From the NCBI GenBank assembly GCA_002455425.1, contig DKKT01000071.1, positions 58,532 through 80,715 of the forward strand: 22,184 nt of DNA. Reading direction: 5' to 3'. A model generated the notes under the pieces. It saw only the letters and a list, made by a program, of their open reading frames with translations. It did not search any database and was not told where the DNA came from. Source of the DNA: Chthonomonas sp. UBA6659. Lineage in GTDB: Bacteria; Armatimonadota; Fimbriimonadia; Fimbriimonadales; Fimbriimonadaceae. This document shows, one piece after another, positions 1 through 7,064 of this stretch (the stretch's first letter is position 1; each line of letters opens with the position of its first letter). The translations under genes were made by a program, and so were the position numbers.

Positions 1-17
1 CCGAGCCTGTTTTCTTG

Positions 18-47
18 GATCGGTCCGGGCCGAAGCCCGGACCGATC
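18..47 (-). terminator. Perfect hairpin with UUCG loop at the end of the peptidase gene
   Basis: Bases 18-30 and 35-47 form a perfect 13-bp inverted repeat. Read on the minus strand the loop is TTCG closed by C-G, the very stable UUCG tetraloop. The last base of the peptidase stop codon (TAG, 49-47) is already in the stem. The minus strand after the stem has no U-tract (CAAGAAAAC), so it could be a non-canonical terminator or a 3'-end stabilising hairpin. Confidence 0.6.
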
Positions 48-3000
48 TAGTTGTCTCCGAATTGACCGAAGGCGGCAACCAGGATGTCGAAGTCGTCCGA
101 ATCCACGGTGCCGTTCTCGTCGAGATCGCCTTGCCCCGTACCGCCGAAGTTGGCGACGAGGATGTCGAAGTCGTCCGAGTCGATGAGGTTGTTGCCGTCG
201 ATGTCGCCATTGACGAGCGAGAAATTCACCCCAACCGCGCCGCTCCCGGTAATGACGACGCTGCCCACTCGCCGGCGGAGCCAGTGTGAGCCCTTGGCAT
301 ACAGGTCGTACGTGCCCGCGCCGGAGGCGATGTTGATCGTGTAGCCGCCCGATCCGTTCAGCGATCCGTTGATCGTCTCGAGTGCCGTACCGCTTCCGAC
401 GTTGCGCAGCTCGAAAACGACCGCTTGGCCGTTCGGGCTGGGGAGCAGGTTCTGGAGGGTCACGGTCCCGCTGACCGGGAGCGTGGTCGTGATCGCCTCG
501 CAAGGCTCTCCGACGAGCGCGATGTCGTCAACATAGACCCCATCAAGGACGATGCTGTAGTCGCTCGTCATTTTGAAGCGGATCTTCGCTTGGCTCGCAC
601 CCGTGGTGGGGGCGGAGTAGGCCGACCATGCCCGCGTTCCGGTCCATCGGCCGCCCTGGGTGTAGGTCGCACCGTTGTCTCCCGAGACCCAGACTTCGAG
701 GTAGTCGTAACCCGTCTCCAGGTTCAACTCGGCGTTGAAGACCACCTGAACGTTCTCGTACGCCGGGATCGCGGTGTTCCCGGTCTGGGTGAGGTTGATG
801 GACACGTTGTCGACGTAGTCGCCGGCCGGGCTGTCGGTCCAGCTTCGGGTCGGGCTCGCGGACTTCGCGTTCGTGATCGCCCACGGAGCGTCGCCGACGT
901 ATTGGGGAGCGCCTTCCACGTTGTCGATCGCGAACCGCACCTGCGGGATCAGCGTCACGTCATCGATGTAGACGCCATCGTAGACGACACTGGAGTCGGT
1001 CGTCAATCGGAACCGCACACGGACGGTTTGGCCGACGTACCCGGCGAGCGACACCGAGTAGCCCTTCCACTCGGATGAGCCGTTGAGGGTCAAGGCCCGC
1101 GTCCAACTCGCTCCGTTGTTGTTCGAGATCTCGACATAGAGATAGTCGTAGCCGGTCTCCAGCGTGTACTTGCAGAAGAATCCGAGCGCCATCGCCTGGG
1201 TGACGTTGATCGGGTTCGTCATTTCGAGCCATGTGTCGCTGTTGTCGAGGTAGTTACCGGCGGGGCTGTCGGTCCAGCTCTTGGTCGGACTCAGGCTCTG
1301 GCTGGTCGTCAGGGCCCACGTCGAGCCGCCCTGGGCGGTGAAGCCGGGGGCGCCTTCCATCCGGTCGGTAAAGACTGCCGCCATCGTCGTGTACGGTCCT
1401 GCGGTCACGATGCCGGACATGTTGCCGACGTTGTCGAGCGCACGGAGCGCGACGTAGTAGCTGTCACCCGGGAAGAGCCCGCTGATCGCGGCATCTTGCT
1501 GGGAGCCGGACACCGCCGGTGCGGGGACGGTCGTAACCAAGGTCGCCGAGGCGAAGTTGCCGGCGTTGATTGGGCTCTTGCTGTACCGGAGCTCGTAGCT
1601 GCTCGCGGAGCCGACGGCGCCATCGTCACCCGAGGCCGTCCAGCGGACGCGGATCGTCGAGGCGGATCGCTTGATGCCCACGAGGCCGGTCGGGGTACCG
1701 GGCGCGACCGAGTCGTTGTCGAACGCATTGAACACGTTGAGCCGACCCGACTTGGTGAGGCCGCTGAGCGCGGGAATCCGCTCCGCCGTGTTCATCAGAC
1801 GGGACTTGATCTGAAGGTAGGTGCTTCCCGGGAAACGGGCGAGCGTCAGGGCCGCGGCACCGGAAATGTGGGGGCACGCCATCGACGTTCCACTGTAAGA
1901 CTCATAACCGTCAGGGGTGCCGTCACTGTCCAAGCCGGGGGGGACGGTGCTGACGATCGACTCACCCGGGGCGGCGATGTCGACCGAGTTGGCGCCGTAG
2001 TTGGAGAAGCCGGCCTTGACGTCGTTGTGGGTCGTCGCGGCCACCGACACCACGTTATCGGCTTGCGAGTTGTAGTTGGCAGGGTAGAAGCTGCCGCCGT
2101 CGTTGTTGGAGCCGTTGTTGCCCGCTGCGGCCACGAACATGATTCCCGCGGTGCGGGCACGGAGAATGGCGTCGAGCAGGAGCTGGCTGAAGCCGCCGCC
2201 GCCCCACGAGTTGCTCATGATGTTCGCGCCGGCAATCCGAGCGTAATCGACGGAGAGGATCGCGTTGCTGGTCGATCCACTTCCGCCGGCGCTGAGGAAC
2301 TTGACGCCGATCACCTTGACGTTCCAGCAGACGCCGGCCACGCCGATACCGTTGTTGCCGACGCCTCCGATCGTCCCGAAGCAGTGGGTGCCGTGGGCGT
2401 TGTCGTCCATCGGATCGCCGTCGTTGTTCACGAAGTCGTAGCCGCGGACGTCATCCACATACCCGTTGCCGTCGTCGTCGACGAGGTTGCCGGGAATCTC
2501 GCCGGGGTTGATCCAGGCATTCGCAGCCAAGTCCGGGTGGGTGTAGTCCGTTCCGGTGTCGATGACGGCGACCTTGACCGTGTTGCTGCCGGTGATCGTC
2601 TGCCAGGCAAGGGTGGCGTCGATGTCGGCACCGGGGGTGCCGCCGGTCTGGCCGGTGTTGCGCATGCCCCAAAGCTGGCTGAACTTGGCGTCGTTCGGGA
2701 TGTTTTGCTGAATCGACACGATCCAATCGCGCTCGGCGATCCGGACTGCGGGGTTCGTGAGCAGCGACTTGAGGGCCGACTCGACCGTGACGCCCGAGGC
2801 CTTCGCGGCGGGGGTGATCTGCAGCCGATAGAAGTACGGGCTCTTGCACGTCTCGTCGACCTCAAGTCCGTTCAGGGCTGCGATGTTGGCGCGCTGCCCG
2901 TTCGAGACGTTGGCGTGGAACGCGACGAGGACGACGTTCGGGTCGTATGGCGGTAGTCCAAGGCCGTTCTTTGGCGCTCGCTCCGCCTGCCACATCTTGC

Positions 3001-3196
3001 CTTCCATTCCGGCAAAAGCGGGAGTTGTATCGAATCCGGGACCGGTCGGCGGTGTCGCGCGCAGCGACGACGAAAGCACACCCCAAGCAGCGAGGGTGGC
3101 GGCGATGGCCAGCCCGAAGGCGACCTTTCGCGACATCGTCCCGCTGGTCTGGGAAAGCGACGCGGCTACAGAACCGCGTCCAAAGAGTTCATGCAT
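47..3196 (-). CDS. Secreted S8 (subtilisin-like) serine peptidase with FN3, paired MAM-like and dockerin-like domains
   Basis: This 1049-residue exported endopeptidase starts at an ATG with a strong ribosome site (AGAGGAG, 6 nt upstream). The N-terminus has a long polar lead, then a hydrophobic signal segment at about 25-43. A fervidolysin-like propeptide lies near 83-165. The catalytic domain (about 190-490) shows Asp213 (VAVIDTG), His268 (HGTHCFG), oxyanion Asn360 (AAAGN) and Ser438 (GTSMACPH). An Asp-rich insert at 239-249 (VDDDGNGYVDD) probably binds calcium. Next come a fibronectin-III-like domain (about 500-605) and two related jelly-roll/MAM-like modules (about 612-750 and 758-896), each opening with a WTDSPAG motif and ending in DGVY(I/V)DD. 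A small beta module (about 905-995) precedes two Asp-rich dockerin-like repeats (997-1045). A TAGGAT box at 3241-3236 may give the gene its own promoter. Confidence 0.95.
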   Translation of the reverse strand: MHELFGRGSVAASLSQTSGTMSRKVAFGLAIAATLAAWGVLSSSLRATPPTGPGFDTTPAFAGMEGKMWQAERAPKNGLGLPPYDPNVVLVAFHANVSNGQRANIAALNGLEVDETCKSPYFYRLQITPAAKASGVTVESALKSLLTNPAVRIAERDWIVSIQQNIPNDAKFSQLWGMRNTGQTGGTPGADIDATLAWQTITGSNTVKVAVIDTGTDYTHPDLAANAWINPGEIPGNLVDDDGNGYVDDVRGYDFVNNDGDPMDDNAHGTHCFGTIGGVGNNGIGVAGVCWNVKVIGVKFLSAGGSGSTSNAILSVDYARIAGANIMSNSWGGGGFSQLLLDAILRARTAGIMFVAAAGNNGSNNDGGSFYPANYNSQADNVVSVAATTHNDVKAGFSNYGANSVDIAAPGESIVSTVPPGLDSDGTPDGYESYSGTSMACPHISGAAALTLARFPGSTYLQIKSRLMNTAERIPALSGLTKSGRLNVFNAFDNDSVAPGTPTGLVGIKRSASTIRVRWTASGDDGAVGSASSYELRYSKSPINAGNFASATLVTTVPAPAVSGSQQDAAISGLFPGDSYYVALRALDNVGNMSGIVTAGPYTTMAAVFTDRMEGAPGFTAQGGSTWALTTSQSLSPTKSWTDSPAGNYLDNSDTWLEMTNPINVTQAMALGFFCKYTLETGYDYLYVEISNNNGASWTRALTLNGSSEWKGYSVSLAGYVGQTVRVRFRLTTDSSVVYDGVYIDDVTLIPQVRFAIDNVEGAPQYVGDAPWAITNAKSASPTRSWTDSPAGDYVDNVSINLTQTGNTAIPAYENVQVVFNAELNLETGYDYLEVWVSGDNGATYTQGGRWTGTRAWSAYSAPTTGASQAKIRFKMTSDYSIVLDGVYVDDIALVGEPCEAITTTLPVSGTVTLQNLLPSPNGQAVVFELRNVGSGTALETINGSLNGSGGYTINIASGAGTYDLYAKGSHWLRRRVGSVVITGSGAVGVNFSLVNGDIDGNNLIDSDDFDILVANFGGTGQGDLDENGTVDSDDFDILVAAFGQFGDN
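81..178. repeat. Direct repeat encoding the two dockerin-like calcium loops
   Basis: A 20-base sequence (aggatgtcgaagtcgtccga) occurs at 81-100 and again at 159-178, a spacing of 78 bases or exactly 26 codons. On the minus strand both copies encode the core DSDDFDIL of the two C-terminal dockerin-like repeats. The identity at DNA level suggests a recent internal duplication or strong constraint. Confidence 0.8.
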
Positions 3197-3241
3197 GGAG
3201 TTCTCCTCTGGATGGCGCGAAAAAGCACCGATTGCATCCTA

Positions 3242-4624
3242 TCACAAGTCAGGATGCACCGCGACCCGCATTTCGTTCAGCAATTTGGCCTCGGGCGGAT
3301 TGCCCCTCAGTTGAGACCGTGAAAACGAGCCTGGCAGCCACAAGAGGACATACAGGTTCAGGACCGTGAGCAAAACCGCCGGAACCGCCCAACTCCACGA
3401 ACGACCGCCAAATAGCCGGTCGATCCCAAGCGCGAGCAAGATCGCGATCGGTGGGAGCGCCGGGAACAGATACCGAGCCTGGCCTTGGAAGTACTGGGCG
3501 TTGAAGTTCAAGAACTGAAGCGCGACGACCAAGATCACGAATCCGCCGACGAGGAGAAATCGGCGCTGCGCCTCCTCTGAGGTGGCCTCGTCTCGCCGAC
3601 GGAATCCGATCCCGGCCACCGCCACCGCCAACACGAGCGCGGCGGCGACACGGTAGAGCACGTCGGGCAGAAAGTGGTCCATGTATCCGAACGCGCCGAA
3701 GAAGCTCCTGAGGGTCCACCAGCCGACCATGTCGAGCCAGTACGCCTTGGCGCCGAGACCCTGGATGAACATCTCGGCCTTCGGCGAGCCGACGAACGCG
3801 GCATTGAATGCCCGCAATCCGAGCACATCTCCGTAAAGGTTCTGGTTGCGAAGCCACCAGGGAAGCACGAGAACCAGTGCGAGCCCAAACGCGACCAGCA
3901 ACGGCTTGAGGTCCTTCTTGCCCTCGGTGTCGGCAACCGCGGGCCAAGTCGCGAGCGGGATGGCGAGGAAGAGTGCGAGCGCTGAGGTCTTCGTGAGGAG
4001 CGCGAGCCCAGTCACGAGTCCGAGCATCGCCGCCCTTGCGAGCGTCCAGCCGCGCTGGATGCCCAGAGCCGCGATCGCAAGGAACCAGGCGCTAAGTGCA
4101 AACAGGAGGGGATCGTTGCTGACCGCCCCGTTCAGTGCGAGGAACATCGGGAGGAGGCCGACCCACGCGCCCGCGGTCCACCCGAGCGAGGGCCGTCCGA
4201 ACGCGATCGACGCCGCGGCGGCCGTCCCTACGACCGTGGCGATGCCGAACAGCACGCCCAACCACCGAATCCGTCCGCCCGTGTCCGGGTCCCGGGGGTC
4301 TGCACCGCTGAGCCTCGCCCAGCCGGCTGCGAGGATGTAGTAGAGCGGCGGCTGGTGGCTCTGGTAGTTCTCGCCGAGGTTGGGGTCCTTTGGGTCGAGG
4401 ACTGGAAAGCCCTTTCCCTCGAGGAGGTGGGCGATGTAGTTCGCGTGCTGACGCTCGTCTGGAGCCCCGATGTCCGGAACGCGAAGCGGACTCCCGTCGG
4501 CGTTTCTCGCCCCAAGGAGTACGCCGCCCTGTCGGTATGGAGTGACGGCGGCGTAGCACGTCGCGAAGATCCCGACGAGGGCGCAAACGAGAATCAGGGG
4601 CCAGTGACGTCCCACGGAGAGCAT
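3242..4624 (-). CDS. Polytopic membrane protein, GT-C / PMT-like glycosyltransferase family (GT39 or DUF2142-like)
   Basis: The 460-residue protein has about 11 predicted transmembrane helices, starting with residues 8-27. After the first helix an extracytoplasmic loop carries PDERQH (Asp56-Glu57, His60) and then SHQPPLYY (89-96). This loop layout is typical of GT-C enzymes that move sugars from polyprenyl-phosphate carriers, where the acidic pair is the catalytic or metal site. The substrate cannot be told from sequence. The start ATG is preceded by AGGGGG with 5 nt spacing. The gene ends 45 nt before the peptidase gene on the same strand, so the two may be co-transcribed. It could also be one of the uncharacterised PMT-fold proteins with no proven transferase activity. 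Confidence 0.8.
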   Translation of the reverse strand: MLSVGRHWPLILVCALVGIFATCYAAVTPYRQGGVLLGARNADGSPLRVPDIGAPDERQHANYIAHLLEGKGFPVLDPKDPNLGENYQSHQPPLYYILAAGWARLSGADPRDPDTGGRIRWLGVLFGIATVVGTAAAASIAFGRPSLGWTAGAWVGLLPMFLALNGAVSNDPLLFALSAWFLAIAALGIQRGWTLARAAMLGLVTGLALLTKTSALALFLAIPLATWPAVADTEGKKDLKPLLVAFGLALVLVLPWWLRNQNLYGDVLGLRAFNAAFVGSPKAEMFIQGLGAKAYWLDMVGWWTLRSFFGAFGYMDHFLPDVLYRVAAALVLAVAVAGIGFRRRDEATSEEAQRRFLLVGGFVILVVALQFLNFNAQYFQGQARYLFPALPPIAILLALGIDRLFGGRSWSWAVPAVLLTVLNLYVLLWLPGSFSRSQLRGNPPEAKLLNEMRVAVHPDL

Positions 4625-4625
4625 T

Positions 4626-4652
4626 TTGGCCCCCTGCGCGCGGCGGTATCCT
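4626..4652 (+). promoter_or_regulatory. Leaderless-type promoter of the FKBP-hisI operon
   Basis: A -10 box TATCCT lies at 4647-4652, only 7 nt before the ATG at 4660. There is no Shine-Dalgarno in between. A weak -35 match, TTGGCC, sits at 4626-4631 with a short 15-nt spacer and overlaps the start of the divergent membrane-protein gene. The mRNA would begin at or next to the start codon. Confidence 0.5.
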
Positions 4653-4659
4653 GCAGAAC

Positions 4660-5367
4660 ATGCTCACCGCCCCTCTCCTCGCGATGGCGATCGCCCTAGC
4701 CCCGGCTCCGGAGTTGAAGTCGATCGACACCATTCTCGGCAAGGGTGCCACCGCCACCAAGGGCGACGTCGTCACCGTGAACTACCGTGGAAACCTGCTC
4801 GACGGAACCGTCTTCGATGAGACGAAGGGGAAACCCCCGTTTTCGTTCGTCCTCGGCAAGGGAGAGGTGATCAAGGGCTGGGACGAAGGCGTGGTCGGCA
4901 TGAAGGTCGGTGGGAAGCGCGTGCTGAGTCTGCCTCCTGAGTTCGGCTACGGGGATCAGGCGGTCGGCCCGATTCCGGCCAAATCCACTCTCATTTTCGA
5001 GGTCGAGCTGCTGCGCGTCGACCGACAAGGAGCTCAACCGATGATCGAAATCGAAGAACTGGCCCCCGGTACCGGCGACGGTGCCAAAGCGGGCGACACC
5101 CTCGAAGTCCACTACACAGGAACCTTTGTGAACGGCCAAAAGTTCGACTCCAGCCGCGATCGCAACCAGACCTTTAAGGTCGTACTGGGCAAGACCGGCA
5201 TCATCAAGGGTTTCGAACTGGGCTTGACCGGGATGAAGGAGGGCGGCCGGCGTAAGGTGACGATCCCCTACGCCCTTGCTTACGGCGAAGAAGGGCGACC
5301 GCCCGTGATCCCTCCGCGCTCGGCGCTCGTGTTCGATCTCGAAGTCGTCAAGATCACCAAAGGCTGA
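4660..5367 (+). CDS. Tandem-domain FKBP-type peptidyl-prolyl cis-trans isomerase
   Basis: This 235-residue protein holds two complete FKBP domains, one at about 22-122 and one at 128-235. FKBPs catalyse cis-trans isomerisation of peptidyl-proline bonds and help protein folding. Both domains show the family core: VTVNYRGNLLDGTVFDET, VIKGWDEGVVGM and FGYG in the first; VHYTGTFVNGQKFDSSRDR, IIKGFELGLTGM and LAYGEEG in the second. A short hydrophobic N-terminus (about 2-16) may be a signal peptide, so the full-length form is probably exported. The start follows a -10 box directly, fitting leaderless translation. The second domain begins at Met128, and that codon (5041) has its own ribosome site, so a shorter single-domain form may also be made. 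hisI follows after 2 nt. Confidence 0.93.
   Translation: MLTAPLLAMAIALAPAPELKSIDTILGKGATATKGDVVTVNYRGNLLDGTVFDETKGKPPFSFVLGKGEVIKGWDEGVVGMKVGGKRVLSLPPEFGYGDQAVGPIPAKSTLIFEVELLRVDRQGAQPMIEIEELAPGTGDGAKAGDTLEVHYTGTFVNGQKFDSSRDRNQTFKVVLGKTGIIKGFELGLTGMKEGGRRKVTIPYALAYGEEGRPPVIPPRSALVFDLEVVKITKG
5027..5043 (+). promoter_or_regulatory. Internal ribosome binding site and ATG at the second FKBP domain
   Basis: AAGGAG at 5027-5032 is followed by an 8-nt spacer and an in-frame ATG at 5041. The ATG falls exactly at the start of the second FKBP domain, where free-standing single-domain FKBPs normally begin. Initiation here would give a 108-residue cytoplasmic isomerase. Confidence 0.5.
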
Positions 5368-5369
5368 TC

Positions 5370-5723
5370 ATGTCCGCGATCGAAGGACTCAAATACAACG
5401 CAGACGGATTGATTCCCGCCATCGCTCAGGACCACGCCAGCGGCGAGGTCCTGATGATGGCGTGGATGAACGAGGAGTCGCTCCGGCGGACGCTCGAAAC
5501 CGGCCTGGCGACGTACTGGAGCCGGTCGCGTGGGCAGTATTGGGTGAAAGGGGAATCGAGCGGCCATCTCCAGCACATCCGCTCAATTCGGGTCGATTGT
5601 GACCAAGACACGCTCCTGCTCGCAGTGGAGCAGATCGGAGCCGCGTGCCATGAAGGCTATCGGTCGTGCTTCTTTCGAGAACTTGACGGAGACGTGCTCC
5701 GGGTGACCGCCGAAAGGCTCTGA
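5370..5723 (+). CDS. hisI: Phosphoribosyl-AMP cyclohydrolase
   Basis: HisI opens the adenine ring of phosphoribosyl-AMP, the third step of histidine biosynthesis, in the cytoplasm. The 117-residue protein is the usual length for a stand-alone enzyme without a fused HisE domain. The signature spans 75-102: Asp76, Asp78 and Asp80 (VDCDQD) for magnesium, and Cys77, Cys93 and Cys100 for zinc (ACHEGYRSCFF). The ATG lies 2 nt after the FKBP stop, so the two genes form an operon and translation is probably coupled. No other his gene is in the window. It converges with the next gene, with 52 nt between the stops; I see no clear terminator in that gap. Confidence 0.95.
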   Translation: MSAIEGLKYNADGLIPAIAQDHASGEVLMMAWMNEESLRRTLETGLATYWSRSRGQYWVKGESSGHLQHIRSIRVDCDQDTLLLAVEQIGAACHEGYRSCFFRELDGDVLRVTAERL

Positions 5724-5775
5724 GCGTGGAGCGGAGCCCACCCTCCGATGGGAGATCTTCGGGACGAAACGACTC

Positions 5776-6957
5776 CTAGGGACGGGGGAGCGTCACCACG
5801 ATCCCGAGCGGCGCCGGCCCCGGGTCGTTCTCACGCTGATTGAAACGCCAGGCACCCGAGCGCATCCCGGTCGCAACGAGTTCGAACTCTCGGAACGCGC
5901 GCGTCCGAGGGTCCCAGAGCGCTTGCCCGTAGAGCGTGCACCGATAGGTGGGGACGCCCGCGTCCATCTCCGCACGGCCGCGATACTCGACGCTCCAAAG
6001 CCCGTCCTTCACGGCGATGCGGCGCATCGAGAGGTCCGCGACCTTGACATCCGCCGGTTTCCAGGGTCCGCCTTGACCGCGCACGTTGTCCACGAGGACC
6101 TCCCGGGCGAGGCGAGTAAAGGGCACGACCGGCACGGGCTCGGCGGAGTCGGTCGCCCACGCGGACGGCTCGTCGAACCCGATCCAATTCTGATTCCACG
6201 CCCACTTCACGAAGTCCATCCACGCCCGGTCGCCGTTCGGCACCTGCTCGAATCGAGCGCCGCTTGTGCTGCTGGGACCCCGGGGCAGATCGCGCAGCGA
6301 AACCTGGAACACCAATGCTTTGCCCGCGACCTCGGGCGGGAGCGAGGCCTTCGCCGTCGGCACCGGCTCGTTGGCGTAGCCCTTCTCTTTGCGGAGGGTC
6401 TCCCAGCGGTCGAGCGCGCGACGCATGCGCGCGAGGATGTCCGGCGCGGTCGAGGATGCGAACTTCGCCTCGAGGTACTCGCCGTTCGGGCCCATCATGT
6501 ACGTTCCCTGCTTCGTGCCGGGGTGGTGCCACTCGTTCTTCGGGACCTGCTCGCCAAACTTCTTGAAGAGCAGGTGATCGGGGTTGTTTTTGACGCGATC
6601 GAGGTTCCATTGATCCTCGGGATACAACATGTAAACTTCGTCCGCGACGGTCACGAACTCTCTGCTGAGACGGGCGATTTCGGGGTCTGACCAGACCAAT
6701 TGGCGTCCGCGGACGCCGTTGTTTCACGTGCAGCCGAGGGGATGGCCGTTCATTGTCCAGAGAAGAAGCGGGCGTCCGAGCTTGCGCGCTTCTTCGACGG
6801 CGGGCCAGAACTTCGTGCGCCACGCGATCCGGCGATAGGCCGACTCCTTCTCGCTCGGCCGAATGAACTGGCTCCACTGGCGAAAGTTGTCGGCACTCGG
6901 AGCGAGGGCCGCGGGCGCCTGAAGCGCGACGAAGGCAACACAAAGCGTGGCGATCAC
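5776..6957 (-). CDS. Exported thioredoxin-like protein with in-frame TGA: candidate selenoprotein
   Basis: Read through one TGA (6726-6724), this gene encodes 393 residues. The GTG start at 6957 follows a TATCCT -10 box by 6 nt. Residues 1-19 form a signal peptide (VIATLCVAFVALQAPAALA). A thioredoxin-like domain follows: EEARKLGRPLLLWTMNG, then the redox site HPLGCT-TGA-NNG (Cys76, codon 78), then VWSDPEIARLSREFV, which matches the usual (f)sDPEva.l...FV of Thioredoxin_7-type proteins. The frame is unbroken on both sides, so selenocysteine insertion is the simplest reading, giving an unusual Cys-x-Sec site. The C-terminal part (about 150-393) is a conserved-looking unknown region. TGA is a true stop in many neighbours; this gene ends in TAG. 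No selA, selB or selC is in the window. A nonsense mutation or sequencing error is the main alternative. Confidence 0.72.
6684..6717 (-). promoter_or_regulatory. Putative bacterial SECIS hairpins downstream of the in-frame TGA
   Basis: Three perfect palindromes crowd the 40 nt after the TGA: 6702-6717 (GGCGTCCGCGGACGCC on the minus strand), 6696-6703 (CCAATTGG) and 6684-6697 (GGTCTGGTCAGACC). The last can fold as a 5-bp stem with loop GGUC. Its first base is G, it contains the GU that SelB recognises in E. coli fdhF, and it lies 31 nt after the TGA, which as I recall is within the range used for bacterial SECIS prediction. The 16-nt palindrome is an alternative stem nearer the TGA. Confidence 0.4.
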
Positions 6958-6963
6958 CCTTTC

Positions 6964-6969
6964 AGGATA
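6964..6969 (-). promoter_or_regulatory. Leaderless-type -10 box of the candidate selenoprotein gene
   Basis: TATCCT (6969-6964, minus strand) is followed by 6 nt (gaaagg) and the GTG start at 6957. The same hexamer at the same distance precedes the FKBP gene. This sets the start at the GTG rather than at the in-frame TTG at 6975. No convincing -35 box is seen. Confidence 0.5.
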
Positions 6970-7064
6970 GCGCAAGAGAGGTCCGATTCCGGCCCGACGC
7001 GGTCTTCATCGCTGCTTAATCCAGGCAAGAAGGAGCACTGCGCGGGCGGCGCGAAGAGGGTCCC

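Noticed and set aside
1496..2956. A 486-codon open frame antisense to the S8 peptidase gene
   Set aside because: It is opposite a gene with clear catalytic motifs, its translation is low-complexity Val/Gly/Arg/Asp, and long antisense frames are expected at this GC content.
5776..6699. The region after the TGA as a separate 307-residue gene, with the part before it as an unrelated 5' fragment
   Set aside because: Both parts are in the same frame, the proposed ATG/GTG-type start would fall in the middle of a thioredoxin-like domain, no ribosome site precedes it, and the signal peptide and first half of the domain lie upstream of the TGA.
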